Assembly: GCA_964478165.1 (NCBI GenBank)
Contig: CAYZGU010000028.1
Coordinates: 1-63,236, forward strand
DNA: 63,236 bases
Direction of reading: 5' to 3'
Source: CAYZGU01 sp964478165
Lineage (GTDB): Bacteria > Poribacteria > WGA-4E > JAJDTR01
Shown here piece after piece: positions 1 through 9,333 of the stretch. The stretch's first letter is position 1; every line of letters begins with the position of its first letter. Both the position numbers and the translations under genes were made by a program. The notes under the pieces are model-generated. The model was not told where the DNA came from. It was given only the letters and a program-made list of their open reading frames with translations, and made no database searches.

Positions 1-1
1 C

Positions 2-136
2 AATCGTTCATTTAACCTGCCCAGGAACCTCCGTACAATTGATGTTAGCGCGATATTCAAGAACGGGATTCTCACTATTTCAGTGCCGAAGGTCCAGGAA
101 GCGCAGCCAAAGGAGATTATGATTAGCACTGAATAG
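2..136 (+). CDS. Hsp20/alpha-crystallin small heat-shock protein, C-terminal end (partial)
   Basis: This is the last 44 codons of a gene that begins left of the window. The reading frame entering at base 2 runs to a TAG at 134-136. It encodes the end of an alpha-crystallin domain: a SFNLP segment, then a short loop, KNGILTISVPK, and a tail ending EIMIST. The pattern 'G-I-L-T-I-x-V-P-K' is the beta-strand signature of small heat-shock proteins, which bind unfolding proteins in the cytoplasm. There is no start codon because the gene is cut by the window edge. The neighbouring DegP/HtrA protease, on the same strand, would fit a protein-quality-control theme, although a 555-base gap separates them. 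Confidence 0.8.
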   Translation, partial: NRSFNLPRNLRTIDVSAIFKNGILTISVPKVQEAQPKEIMISTE

Positions 137-691
137 AAATATTAATTCAAAATCGCGAGAGGTGACCGCGAAGGGAAAAGGATAATATGTCTGAAGAACG
201 TCACGCGAGGTTATTGTCATGACGGATTAATTTACGCGGTAGATTCCCAGTCTCAACAAGAGGGCTCGCTGAAAGTTTTGGTGCGACTGAGCCACGGGGC
301 TGATGTGATTAGCAAAGATGCGAGGCTTAGTCAATGGCGTATTGCTTCGAGATGTTGACACAAAATCGCATCAATGTGCTATTCGTTGTCCCATCCTGTT
401 CGATAATCGGTGCGACAAAGTGCTGTGCGCTCTGGCGTGAATTCGCGGACCATAGAATGTACGCGAGATTGATGTGAATCTATGGGTGCGTTCAGAAAAT
501 GAAGAACTCAGTGCTTGGTTCAATGTGGTGACCATGTGCTTGGATGGATTGGTGTGTGGTTCAACTTTGGCATTTAGGAAAGGTAGTAACAAAAAATTAC
601 GCCTGCAATGTGGCTCATGATTTGTCTTTCACTTTCGTGGAACTTTCATTTCAATACAGGTGTGTGTTCAAAAAACTCTGGAGGTTCTACC
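137..691. other. Gap between hsp20 end and degP; no gene recognised
   Basis: A plus-strand frame without a start codon stays open for about 68 codons from near 150 and ends with a TGA just before the TTGACA at 355. Its translation looks somewhat protein-like but I cannot assign it. The other frames are broken by stops. A ribosome binding site for degP lies at 679-685. Nothing else can be supported. Confidence 0.5.
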
Positions 692-2266
692 ATGTCTCGA
701 TTAAATTCAGCGTCTCGATTAAATTCAACGTTCTGGCTCCTCTTAACCATAAGCATCAGCTTGATTTCGCTCCGGATTGCTCTTACCGAAGATGGAGAAA
801 TCCTTGGCGGGACAAACGCAGTCGCCCAAACCGTTGATGATGATTTTGAGCATTTACAACGTGCTAACCGCGCATTCATCGAATTGGTAAATCGCGCAAA
901 ACCTGCCGTCGTACAGGTTGCAACTACGAAGTTTGTTCAGGCGCAATCCTCACACAATTCGGGTGATTGGGATGAGTGGTTTGAGTATTTTTTTGCGCCG
1001 CCTGACGGCCGCAGGGGACGCGGAGAAAATCAGGAACCGCCTGAGCATCAAAGAGAACAAGACGGGCTTGGCTCTGGTGTGATCGTGAGTAAAGATGGTT
1101 ATGTTCTTACCAACAATCATGTGATCGATGGTGCAGATGATATTTCGGTTATTCTTCCAGGTGGTCGCAAATACGAAGCAGAACTAATTGGAACAGACGC
1201 CGGCACCGACGTTGCGGTGTTGAAAATCGATGGAGAAAATCTACCTGCATTGCCTTTTGGAAACTCGGCTGTTCTCGAAGTAGGGGAATGGGTGGTGGCG
1301 ATAGGTAGTCCGTTTGGTCTTTCTCAAACGGTTACTCGAGGTATCGTGAGCGCAAAGGACCGTTCTAATCAACTGGGCACCGTGAGATATGCCGATTTTA
1401 TCCAGACGGATGCTCCAATCAACCGGGGGAACAGCGGGGGCGCGCTCATAAATATCCGCGGCGAATTGATTGGGATAAACACCGCCATTGTCACAGGGGG
1501 AAATTTTCTTCAGGGTAATGTTGGTGTCGGATTCGCTATTCCAAGCAACCTTGTCCAGCAGATAATGAGTCAATTGGTTGAGACGGGTGAAGTTGAGCGC
1601 GGTTGGCTGGGGGTCAATATCGATCAGGAACTCACCTATGAACTGGCTCAAGACTTCGACCTCGAGGAACCACGAGGAGCGTTGATTACGGGTGTTATCA
1701 ATGGTATGCCTGCAGATGAAGCCGGAATCAGGCACGGCGATGTAATTCTCGAGTTCAATCAGATTGCAATTCGAGACCGATCCCATCTCTTGCATGTTGT
1801 GGCTACAACTGAGGTCGGTAAGACGGTTGACGTGAAGATTAGTCGTCGGGGTGATTTGGAGGTTATGCGGGTTACACTTGGAAAACGACCGTCGGATGAG
1901 GATCTTCTTGCCATGCGCAAAGGTGATGCACCACGCATAAGATCTGAACGGGAGGAGGCGGAAGTCTTTGCTGGGCTCCATGTACAGAATCTAACTGATG
2001 AACTTGGCGAAGAGTATGGTCACAAAGTCGGAGCAGGCGTCGTAATCGTTGAGATTAAACGCGGAAGCATTGCCGCAAGGCAGCGTCGAATAAGAGTCGG
2101 TGACCTGATTCAAGAGGTCGATTTCGTTGAAATCAAGGATGTGAAGCACTATGATGAACTCATCAAGTCGAACCGAGATCGGGGCAAGATTACATTCTAT
2201 ATTAGGCATGCGAACGGTGGAGGAAGTTACGTTACGTTGAAGACCGAAGGTTCTAGTGGTAACTAG
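692..2266 (+). CDS. DegP/HtrA-family serine endoprotease (Do-like), membrane-anchored
   Basis: Periplasmic-type protease that degrades or chaperones misfolded envelope proteins. The 524-residue product has an N-terminal hydrophobic segment (about residues 14-31) that could be a signal anchor. A trypsin-like domain follows, with the triad visible as H143 (NNHVIDG), D173 (GTDVAVL) and S248 (RGNSGGAL). Two PDZ domains follow, at about 295-385 and 420-515. An acidic/Gly-Arg loop precedes the protease core. I chose the ATG at 692 because a strong GGAGG (680-684) lies seven bases upstream. An in-frame start at 608 would add 28 residues without a ribosome site. The first codons contain a tandem 18-base duplication. 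It stands alone on the plus strand after an Hsp20 gene and faces nnr. Confidence 0.93.
   Translation: MSRLNSASRLNSTFWLLLTISISLISLRIALTEDGEILGGTNAVAQTVDDDFEHLQRANRAFIELVNRAKPAVVQVATTKFVQAQSSHNSGDWDEWFEYFFAPPDGRRGRGENQEPPEHQREQDGLGSGVIVSKDGYVLTNNHVIDGADDISVILPGGRKYEAELIGTDAGTDVAVLKIDGENLPALPFGNSAVLEVGEWVVAIGSPFGLSQTVTRGIVSAKDRSNQLGTVRYADFIQTDAPINRGNSGGALINIRGELIGINTAIVTGGNFLQGNVGVGFAIPSNLVQQIMSQLVETGEVERGWLGVNIDQELTYELAQDFDLEEPRGALITGVINGMPADEAGIRHGDVILEFNQIAIRDRSHLLHVVATTEVGKTVDVKISRRGDLEVMRVTLGKRPSDEDLLAMRKGDAPRIRSEREEAEVFAGLHVQNLTDELGEEYGHKVGAGVVIVEIKRGSIAARQRRIRVGDLIQEVDFVEIKDVKHYDELIKSNRDRGKITFYIRHANGGGSYVTLKTEGSSGN
695..730 (+). repeat. 18-bp tandem duplication in the degP start region
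   Basis: Two adjacent 18-base units (695-712 and 713-730) differ at one base and encode SRLNSA then SRLNST, immediately after the start codon. This looks like a recent in-frame slippage product in the leader peptide. Confidence 0.85.
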
Positions 2267-2682
2267 CTGCGTTGTATGTTGAAATCCGGAACTCGATTGT
2301 ATTCTGGAAAACACGGTAGCAATCATTTCTTGTCTCTTTGGTTTGAAGAGATGAGTAACTTTTGAATTATGTTAGACACAAGTGAGCAACCCGGCTGCGT
2401 CCATTCGACGGTGGGACAACCTATACTATCTTGAATTTCAAGATACGAATACTGTTTTTGTCTAGCTTTGCAGCATCTTGTCTCACCTGCTTCTTGTGAG
2501 TACTATGATGTACTAGAATGATTTCGCCGTTGGTTTTGGCTAGCGTGGTTTCTGACAGACAGGTAACATGGCGACGACATGTTACCTGTCTGTCAAGGGG
2601 AAGCACCGTGCCCCGCGACGAGTCAATGCTGTTTTCCTAGACACACTCACGGTGGTACCACAACTTTCGATTCTCAAGGAGT
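2267..2682. other. Convergent intergenic region degP / nnr
   Basis: It contains the perfect hairpin at 2553-2595 and a weak 6-bp stem near 2333-2352. No open frame resembles a gene. Confidence 0.6.
2553..2595. repeat. Perfect 18-bp inverted repeat with 7-base loop between convergent genes
   Basis: The arms at 2553-2570 and 2578-2595 are perfectly complementary over 18 bases around the loop gcgacga. It lies 286 bases after degP and 87 bases beyond the nnr stop, so both transcripts would run into it. Neither side has a T-run, so it is not a standard intrinsic terminator. It could act as a transcript-end stabiliser, a transcription barrier or a small mobile repeat. Confidence 0.85.
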
Positions 2683-4323
2683 TCAAAGACTCAAGTGTGC
2701 CGATTTCTCAATTATATCGGTAGTTTCGTTTAAGGTCTGTCCTTCCGCCATGCATAGGGTGATTGCTTTGGGAATAGAGTCTAGTACGTCTTCCGCCATC
2801 AGTCCGTGAAGTCCCGTCAATTCAGCAGAAATATCGCCGGCAAGTCCGTGCAGGTATACCCCAACTACTGCTGCCCTATAACTTGGGACTCCTTGTGCTA
2901 TTAGCCCCGCAATGACTCCTGTAAGAACATCGCCCATGCCAGCCGTTGCCATGCCCGGATTCCCGTTTGAGTTCAATGAGACCTCGCCGCTGTCGCTAAC
3001 AACGACCGTAGGTACGCCCTTTAGTACAAGCACAAGTTCGTGTGTCCGTGCAAAAATCTGCGCAATTTCAATCCGATTGTCTTCTATTTCGGGAACGCTT
3101 CTTCCTGTGAGTCGTGACATTTCACCAGGGTGGGGTGTGAGTACCGTGTGCGGAGGTATTGACGAAAGCAGATTTTCCAGCGTCGTGCATTTTAAAGATT
3201 GGTCAGTTTCGCAATCCGATAATGCATTTAAAGCATCGGCGTCGATGACCATCGAGTTGGACATTTCGTAGACAAGGGCGTGGACTAGTTGAACGGTTTC
3301 GGGGTGTCGTGAAAGGCCTGGTCCAATAGCCAAGACGGAAGATGTTTGCTCAATAAAATCAAGAATCTGTGATTTGGCGCTCAGTGCAAGTGAACCCTCA
3401 GTAGTTTCAGGCAGCGGTAGAGTCATTACTTCACTCACCTTAGTTTCCAAAATTCGATTGAGGCTTTCCGGGAGACCAAGCGTTACAAGACCTGCTCCGG
3501 CGCGGAGCGCGCCCTTACTAGCCAATGTTGCGGCCCCAGACATGCCCGTAGAGCCAGCGAGTACAAACACGCGTCCATATGTCCCTTTGTGGGAATTAGC
3601 ACGACGGGTGGGAACCCATTCACTTATTTGACTCTGCTGTGTCCAGTTCACCTGGATTCCTTGTGAATGAACAGCACGTCGAGGTAAACCGATGTCGGCC
3701 ACCTGAAGTTCGCCAACCGCCTCTGCGCCAGGATAGAGGATTAATCCGCGCTTGGGAAGGCCAATAGTTATCGTAAGATTCGCATGAACACAGGCGCCTT
3801 GTATTGAGCCGGTGTTCGGATTTAGGCCAGAGGGTAGGTCGATGGCCATCACCGGGCATTTGGCGTCATTGATACGTTGAATGATATTCTCGATATATCC
3901 GCGTACGATGCCACGGAAACCTGTTCCAAAGATCGAATCGACGATAAGGTCCAATGCTATAATGCGCTTTTTTTCGCGATGCAGGTCGCGCTTGGACAGA
4001 ATTCGCACTATCGGGAGTTCCAGATTTTGTGCGATTTTGAGGTTTTTCAATGCATCGCCACAAAAATGGATAGGTGGTGAAACGAGAAAAATCTCAACAG
4101 AATATCCCGCGTGCGCAAGGTGCCTGGCGAGCACCAAGCCATCCCCCCCATTGTTTCCCTTACCGACAAAAATTCCGATCTGTTGCGAGTCTGCGTAGTG
4201 CCGCTGAATGGCCAAAGCAACGGCGCGTCCTGCGTGTTCCATTAACACGATACCGGGAATACCAATATCATCGATGGTTTGCCGGTCAATCAGATGCATT
4301 TCGTCGGCTGTAACGACTTCCAT
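2683..4323 (-). CDS. nnr: Bifunctional NAD(P)H-hydrate epimerase / ADP-dependent NAD(P)H-hydrate dehydratase
   Basis: Repairs hydrated NADH and NADPH in the cytoplasm. The N-terminal YjeF domain (about residues 1-215) epimerises the R-hydrate, and the C-terminal ribokinase-like domain (about 225-530) dehydrates the S-hydrate using a nucleotide. Visible signatures are GKGNNGGDGLV in the first domain. The second domain shows KGTYGRVFVLAGS, TPHPGEMSRL and GMGDVLTGVIAGL, the last holding the kinase-like catalytic Asp. The length (546 residues) is slightly above the usual 500-515. The start at 4323 gives the canonical beginning MEVVTADEM. The gene is read leftward, converging on degP. The nearest upstream gene is a methyltransferase 282 bases away, so it probably has its own promoter. 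Confidence 0.95.
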   Translation of the reverse strand: MEVVTADEMHLIDRQTIDDIGIPGIVLMEHAGRAVALAIQRHYADSQQIGIFVGKGNNGGDGLVLARHLAHAGYSVEIFLVSPPIHFCGDALKNLKIAQNLELPIVRILSKRDLHREKKRIIALDLIVDSIFGTGFRGIVRGYIENIIQRINDAKCPVMAIDLPSGLNPNTGSIQGACVHANLTITIGLPKRGLILYPGAEAVGELQVADIGLPRRAVHSQGIQVNWTQQSQISEWVPTRRANSHKGTYGRVFVLAGSTGMSGAATLASKGALRAGAGLVTLGLPESLNRILETKVSEVMTLPLPETTEGSLALSAKSQILDFIEQTSSVLAIGPGLSRHPETVQLVHALVYEMSNSMVIDADALNALSDCETDQSLKCTTLENLLSSIPPHTVLTPHPGEMSRLTGRSVPEIEDNRIEIAQIFARTHELVLVLKGVPTVVVSDSGEVSLNSNGNPGMATAGMGDVLTGVIAGLIAQGVPSYRAAVVGVYLHGLAGDISAELTGLHGLMAEDVLDSIPKAITLCMAEGQTLNETTDIIEKSAHLSL

Positions 4324-4605
4324 GGGGTTTCCCAGTCCTTAGGGGGAATAGTAAACAAAGTTCCTATCTAGTCACTAGTTCTTTGACGGAGTGTAGCATC
4401 ATTCAGTGCGAATGTCAATTAGGTTGTCAAGATTGATGTGGACGTCTAATTCTTCATTTCCGTGGTTCGGTTTGACATGTTTTCAAAGACAGTTTGTGCG
4501 TTCTTGAGTTGGATGGGAGATTAAATAACAAGAATTTTTTTGGAAGTCGTTAGCAGAGATTGTCGCAAAAATCGTAATGGGATCAGAGTTTTAAACACGT
4601 GATTC

Positions 4606-5760
4606 TCAACCCCTTGTCAATTCATAGACCATGATATGTTCCCATTTGCGTTTCGTTCGGTGTGTGGCAACACGTTGCGTAAATCGATTTTCTACCACGA
4701 ATCCCACTCTTGTGGCAATCTCTTCCAGATTAGAAACTGCTTTCGAACCGGAAGCGTCAGCGTATCCAAGGAGAATCCTTCCGTTCTCTTTGAGATGTTC
4801 AGGCGCTTTATGAAGGAATCTAGAAAGGACTTTCTGACCTTCGTCATGGATCGCAATCTCCGTGCGCCCTCGAACGCGGGCAAGTACCCAGGGCGGGTTG
4901 AAAATAATGAGGTCGAAACTAGGAAGTGGCAAATCTATGTCAAATAGGTCGCCCGCAGGAATTAGCTGTATTGGAGCACACTCAGGGTTTGGAGCCTCAG
5001 AAGAGCGCTGGATATTCACGCGTGTTGTCGCAATTGCTTCGGGTAGAAGGTCGGAGGCGTAGATGTGCACTTGTAAATCTACCAATTCTTGCGCTGCCAG
5101 TAGCGTGAGGCAGCCGCTGCCACAACCAATTTCGAGTATGTCTGCCTTGTTCGGAAGCAACGTCTTAACGTCTTGAAGGCCTTTTTGGAAGCAATCTATT
5201 GTTTCCAAAGATCTTGGAGGCAGTACATTCTCAGACGCAATTAACGCTGTTTCAAGAGCGGGAACCGGATAGGTTCTGGAAAGCGAGACTCTTAGATTTT
5301 GGACGGTAGTGATTGGAAGCAAGAATGGACATTCATTATTTGCGCCGGGATTCTCTCCAAGTAATTCAAGAAGAAATGGAAGATCGGGAGGGGGATTAAT
5401 CTGTAGCAGACCACTTGCGTCGGCGTAACACATCAGACGCGATAGTGTGATGTCAGTTTCGTTCTGACTTCGCGGGTTTTTCTTTCGCAATCTACCAGAT
5501 TTGTGAAGTTTTAGGCTAGAGGAAGACCGTGCAAGCTCCTTTTTCTTGCGATGGACGTAGTGTGCTGCTTTCTCGATTTGGCTCCATTCGCCCGATAGGA
5601 CAGCAATCCCACCACGGCGGAGGTGGGTGAAAATCCGATCCAATTTGTGTAGATCTGTACCCGTGAAGTGCTTTAGGGAGACTGCCTCAGCGGCAATGTT
5701 CCTGAATCTGAACGGGATGTATAGCTGACCAATATTCTTAAGTGAAGGGGCCGGGTGCAT
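4606..5760 (-). CDS. HemK/PrmC-like class I SAM-dependent methyltransferase
   Basis: The C-terminal half (about residues 205-384) is a class I methyltransferase. The SAM-binding motif I is ILEIGCGSG, an acidic residue (YASD) ends strand 2, and the substrate motif NPPW follows FDLIIF. NPPW/NPPY enzymes methylate amide or exocyclic nitrogens of glutamine, asparagine, adenine or guanine, as in PrmC/HemK or RsmC/RlmG. The N-terminal 200 residues are basic in one stretch and not recognised, so the substrate is unknown. No clear ribosome site precedes the ATG at 5760, so the true start could be further in. It may be transcribed leftward toward nnr, but the 282-base gap argues for separate expression. 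Confidence 0.8.
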   Translation of the reverse strand: MHPAPSLKNIGQLYIPFRFRNIAAEAVSLKHFTGTDLHKLDRIFTHLRRGGIAVLSGEWSQIEKAAHYVHRKKKELARSSSSLKLHKSGRLRKKNPRSQNETDITLSRLMCYADASGLLQINPPPDLPFLLELLGENPGANNECPFLLPITTVQNLRVSLSRTYPVPALETALIASENVLPPRSLETIDCFQKGLQDVKTLLPNKADILEIGCGSGCLTLLAAQELVDLQVHIYASDLLPEAIATTRVNIQRSSEAPNPECAPIQLIPAGDLFDIDLPLPSFDLIIFNPPWVLARVRGRTEIAIHDEGQKVLSRFLHKAPEHLKENGRILLGYADASGSKAVSNLEEIATRVGFVVENRFTQRVATHRTKRKWEHIMVYELTRG

Positions 5761-5910
5761 TTGTACCGAATATTCTGGTGTGTGGGATTGGGCTGAAGCA
5801 CAGTGTTGGTGCCAAACGAATGTATCTAAACGGTTTTTCTCTTGACCTACATCGAATAGCGATGTGAAGGTACTAGTAGTGATTGCCGCTCGGGAGTTTG
5901 TTATCTAAAC

Positions 5911-6960
5911 TCAAGCGACTGTTACGATGTTTCCCTGCTTGATTGATTCGGCCTCTTTATAGCAGAGCAATAGGGCATTCCTCGCCCCAATGCCTGAGAG
6001 CGCAACTGGTTCATGAGTATGAATGATGGCGTCAACGGCATATTGAATCTCGTTTGTAAAGGCATCCGTAGGATTCGTGGCACCAAGGTCGACTTGATGA
6101 ACTTCTCCTTTCTTGTTTAGCAAGGTCAATGGCATCGATGTGAATGCCTTTCCACCGAGGGTGGAAAAGTCATGTATCAAGGTAGCCTGTTCGAGGTAAA
6201 CTTCAAAACCATGTGAAAAGGGGCGGCCGTGTTGTGACATTGCGCCAGAGGAACAACTAATTGAGAAATCGTCGAGATCAAAAATGTATTGTGTGGTCAC
6301 TGACTCAACAAAGTCGTCATCCAGGGATATGCCTTGAGAGAACACGGCCCTGGGCATTCCACACAAAAGCTGAATGAAGTGGGTGTCATGTATGTGTAGA
6401 TCAATGCCTGGACCGCCGTGCATGTCTAAGGCGGTCAAATCGTACCTTGTTTTTGTCTTGGAAGTAACGCGTTTGAAATGTCCACCGAGCAATTGGCCGT
6501 GTACTCCACTTTCAACAGACCTTTTCAAATATGCAAATTCAGCGAAGAAGGGCAGTACATGCGCCACCATGAAATGTCGTCCGCTTTCCTTAGCAGTCTG
6601 AACCATCTCGTCGGCATCTTCAAGGCTAACTGAAATAGGTTTTTCAACGAGAACGTGCTTGCCGGCTTTGAGGGCCGCAATGCTGGTTTCCTTGTGTAGA
6701 TGTGCCGGTAGGCAAATGTCCACTAGATCAATTTCAGGATCGTTGATGAGGGCGTCAATACGATCGTATCTGTGAAGGTGAGAAACATCTTCGATGTCGC
6801 CGGCCGGTCCAAAATTACCCTGAATACCGGTCCAGTCGCCGTCCAGTTTGTTTTGATCGCGGGTACAGATGGCACGCACCTCAGCACCGTACACATCTTG
6901 TATTGCGTAGTAGTGAGTCATTCCCATGAAGCCAATGCCAACAATTCCAATTCGTACCAA
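5911..6960 (-). CDS. Gfo/Idh/MocA-family oxidoreductase
   Basis: NAD(P)-dependent sugar or inositol dehydrogenase-type protein. The Rossmann fold opens with IGIVGIGFMGMTHY. The catalytic EKP motif is intact (VEKPIS, about residue 96-101), and a C-terminal alpha/beta domain carries the HDTHFIQLL stretch with likely active-site histidines. The length (349 residues) is typical. A GTG at 6969 is also possible, but AGGAG touches it. The same AGGAG sits eight bases before the in-frame TTG at 6960, which I therefore prefer. The PhyH-like gene starts upstream at 7884 and ends at 7063. The two genes are about 100 bases apart on the same strand and may be co-transcribed. The substrate is not predictable from sequence alone. 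Confidence 0.9.
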   Translation of the reverse strand: MVRIGIVGIGFMGMTHYYAIQDVYGAEVRAICTRDQNKLDGDWTGIQGNFGPAGDIEDVSHLHRYDRIDALINDPEIDLVDICLPAHLHKETSIAALKAGKHVLVEKPISVSLEDADEMVQTAKESGRHFMVAHVLPFFAEFAYLKRSVESGVHGQLLGGHFKRVTSKTKTRYDLTALDMHGGPGIDLHIHDTHFIQLLCGMPRAVFSQGISLDDDFVESVTTQYIFDLDDFSISCSSGAMSQHGRPFSHGFEVYLEQATLIHDFSTLGGKAFTSMPLTLLNKKGEVHQVDLGATNPTDAFTNEIQYAVDAIIHTHEPVALSGIGARNALLLCYKEAESIKQGNIVTVA

Positions 6961-7062
6961 TTTTGTCACTCCTGCGAAGTAGGCGGCGCATCGATGAGGT
7001 GTCGATATCTCGATGCTCTTTCATTTTGAGTATGTGGGGTGTGAGTCCAATGTTTCCTTTTG

Positions 7063-7884
7063 TCAACTTAAGATTCTATTAGTCAATTCGTACCATTGGT
7101 CGGGAAACTTCTGGTCGAATTTGGATTTTGCTCCGATGGTCCGTGGTCCAAGCAGCACGCGAAACCGTGTGTTATCTTTTTTCCAGCATTCAAAACCACC
7201 ATAATCGTTGTGAAGAAAATGAAGCGCAACAGCCGCTCGACCTTTATTGGAGTGGTTTGCCGTGGTGCAGTGCACGACACCATAAGAAAAGAAGACGACT
7301 CCGCCAGCCGGCAATTGGATGGGTACAGCGTGTTCCTCTTGGGGATTGCAGTGAATATGGCGATCGCTGTGTTCATCACGGTAGTGATCGTACGACTGAC
7401 GATGGCTGCCGGGAATCACGTGTAGGCAACCATTGTCGAGGTTTGCGTTGTGAATAGCAATCCACATGGCCTTACCGCGCATCGGATCGGAAATTTTAAA
7501 ATAGGCATTATCCTGATGCCAACTCGTTCCTATGCCATTCTTCGCGGGTTTCCAGAAGACCTGGTCTAACTTCAATATAAAACTATCACCGATTAGCTGT
7601 TTTACCACAGATAGGACCTTGGGATGAAATGGCAGTGATCTGTAATAGTCACTGCGGTTGCTAAGGGGAATAACTTGGAGGTTCTGTTTTTCACCGTAGT
7701 TCTCGCGTTTTGTTCCATCTGTCTGAACTGCGCAGTTAATCCCATTGCCGGCGCCTAATTCGGCGTCGTAGATTCTCTTCAATTCTAGGCGCAACGCCCT
7801 TGTTTCTCGTGGCGAAAAGAAATGTTGAAACGAGATAAATCCGGCAGTTTTGTATTGTTTGAGCTGATGTTCAGATAACTGCAT
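7063..7884 (-). CDS. Phytanoyl-CoA dioxygenase (PhyH) family protein
   Basis: Fe(II)/2-oxoglutarate-dependent oxygenase fold. The metal-binding H-x-D is seen in SWHQDNAYF (about residue 128), the distal His in the VVHCTTANHS region and the 2-oxoglutarate-binding Arg in NKGRAAVA. A conserved CLHVIPGSH strand lies between them. At 273 residues it matches bacterial PhyH proteins, which hydroxylate diverse small molecules. True phytanoyl-CoA activity is unlikely to be inferable. It sits between a Gfo/Idh gene and an ATP-grasp-like gene on the minus strand, separated by 42 bases from the latter, so a small metabolic operon is likely. The ATG at 7884 overlaps an AAGGA, which is too close to be a good ribosome site. 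Confidence 0.88.
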   Translation of the reverse strand: MQLSEHQLKQYKTAGFISFQHFFSPRETRALRLELKRIYDAELGAGNGINCAVQTDGTKRENYGEKQNLQVIPLSNRSDYYRSLPFHPKVLSVVKQLIGDSFILKLDQVFWKPAKNGIGTSWHQDNAYFKISDPMRGKAMWIAIHNANLDNGCLHVIPGSHRQSYDHYRDEHSDRHIHCNPQEEHAVPIQLPAGGVVFFSYGVVHCTTANHSNKGRAAVALHFLHNDYGGFECWKKDNTRFRVLLGPRTIGAKSKFDQKFPDQWYELTNRILS

Positions 7885-7926
7885 CCTTGGATGTGCTAAA
7901 CGCTATTTCCCGGAAGCCAGGTCTTA

Positions 7927-9333
7927 TTAGAGCTTAACGGCCGCCGGCACAATGATTGAGTCAACCATTCCATGAAGTATTTTCTTATTTGCTGGGCACA
8001 CTGTTGCTTGAATGCCTGCAAGTTGCACGCTATCTTCGGAAGTGAAATAGTATGGTCGAATTAGCGCTCGTCCTGCCATGCTACGAACGTCTCCAGATTC
8101 GAAATCGTAATGGTTCATTTGGATGCGTGTGGCCTTATGGAACTTCTGAAGAACATAGGGCGTTTTTTCGAAACTTGAGAGCGCATTCTCTACAGCAGAT
8201 CTCCAATCCTCAGTGGAGAGGTCATGGCCAATTGCTACTCCGCGACTTCCCCAGGCGAGCGGTGAAAAACCAGATGGTTTGAGGACTAACTCACGTTCGC
8301 GTTGTGTGCCAGAAGAAAGCTGTCGCCAGTCCGTAACAGGAAGGTTCGCAATCTCAATGCCTGGAATGACGGCATGTGGAGGTAATCCGCGGTTATCAAA
8401 CAACCACGTTTGAGGAATGACCTTTTGCAAGAAAGGGAAACTGGTTTTGCCGAGTTCCCGTTTCCAGAAAGATTGGAGCGTGGGATGACAAAAGAGTGCA
8501 AATAGCGACTTTTCCTCAAGATATGCCTTCGGTGGAGGTGTCATGACAACTTTCCGCTTTCTTGCACCGTATAACATCAGTTCTACCTTGGGTATGTTGG
8601 GGAGATCGAACAGCTCGAAGAAGCGGTATAATAAATCAATTCTCAGTTTGGTGTTTGACGATTGTATGTACAACCCCTCTTCAGTAAAATCAATCTGGTA
8701 CGGTTTAACAGTATGGGCTTCGAGACCAGTTTTATGGAGTGCCGAAGCAAACCACTCCATTTCGGTCCGATAGTCGGCGGCTTCCTCGGAGACGACAATT
8801 GCAAGGGTCGCACAATCTTTTTGTGTCAAGGAGCGTACCAGATTTGTAAAGCCAAGCATCATCCCATCGCTTCCGCCGACGATCTGGTAGCCGAGCTTGG
8901 AATATTGAGTTGCGAGATTTGCGGTGAAACCGATTCCACCGGGTACAGAGTCTAGTTCGGAGAGAACCATTCCATCTTCTGTGGGGATAACATCAGGCCG
9001 GATTACGCCCGGAAGGTGGCTTTTGAAGCGATTCATCCGACCCTGTTGGATTACCAGTTCCGGCTTTCCTTGATCGAGATAGGCTGCGACCCAGTGTGGC
9101 TGAATTCCGCGGACACTCTGAGAGTAAAGCAGGTTGCAAACTTGATAGAAGCGGAATAGATGCGTGCCAAGTGTGTCAAACCAAATCAAATCGTCTGCAG
9201 ATATCCAGAAGGGTTCCGGCGAGATGCGCCACGGAAGATTGCTATCGGGGTGAATTTCCTCTTTTTCGCCAGCGTACAGACCACTGTCAGGGATTTGACT
9301 ATTGATAAACAGACATTTTTCTCGGTTGTTCAA
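7927..9333 (-). CDS. ATP-grasp-like protein of unknown function
   Basis: A 468-residue cytoplasmic protein without a firm family name. Features suggesting an ATP-grasp fold are the stretch RPDVIPTEDGMVLSELDS with its Asp/Glu-rich turn, then GGIGFTANLA. A Lys-containing strand ELVLKPSGFS is followed by the Gly-rich WGSRGVAIG, and a late LQKF segment resembles ATP-clamp elements. ATP-grasp ligases join a carboxylate to an amine or thiol. I chose the TTG at 9333 because AGGAG lies seven bases upstream. The frame continues open to 9522, but those codons read as low-quality protein and a good promoter sits inside them. It heads a leftward group with the PhyH and Gfo/Idh genes. The function is inferred weakly. 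Confidence 0.7.
   Translation of the reverse strand: MNNREKCLFINSQIPDSGLYAGEKEEIHPDSNLPWRISPEPFWISADDLIWFDTLGTHLFRFYQVCNLLYSQSVRGIQPHWVAAYLDQGKPELVIQQGRMNRFKSHLPGVIRPDVIPTEDGMVLSELDSVPGGIGFTANLATQYSKLGYQIVGGSDGMMLGFTNLVRSLTQKDCATLAIVVSEEAADYRTEMEWFASALHKTGLEAHTVKPYQIDFTEEGLYIQSSNTKLRIDLLYRFFELFDLPNIPKVELMLYGARKRKVVMTPPPKAYLEEKSLFALFCHPTLQSFWKRELGKTSFPFLQKVIPQTWLFDNRGLPPHAVIPGIEIANLPVTDWRQLSSGTQRERELVLKPSGFSPLAWGSRGVAIGHDLSTEDWRSAVENALSSFEKTPYVLQKFHKATRIQMNHYDFESGDVRSMAGRALIRPYYFTSEDSVQLAGIQATVCPANKKILHGMVDSIIVPAAVKL

Noticed and set aside
2553..2595. Intrinsic terminator reading of the perfect hairpin
   Set aside because: There is no T-run on either side, so it does not meet the standard terminator form.
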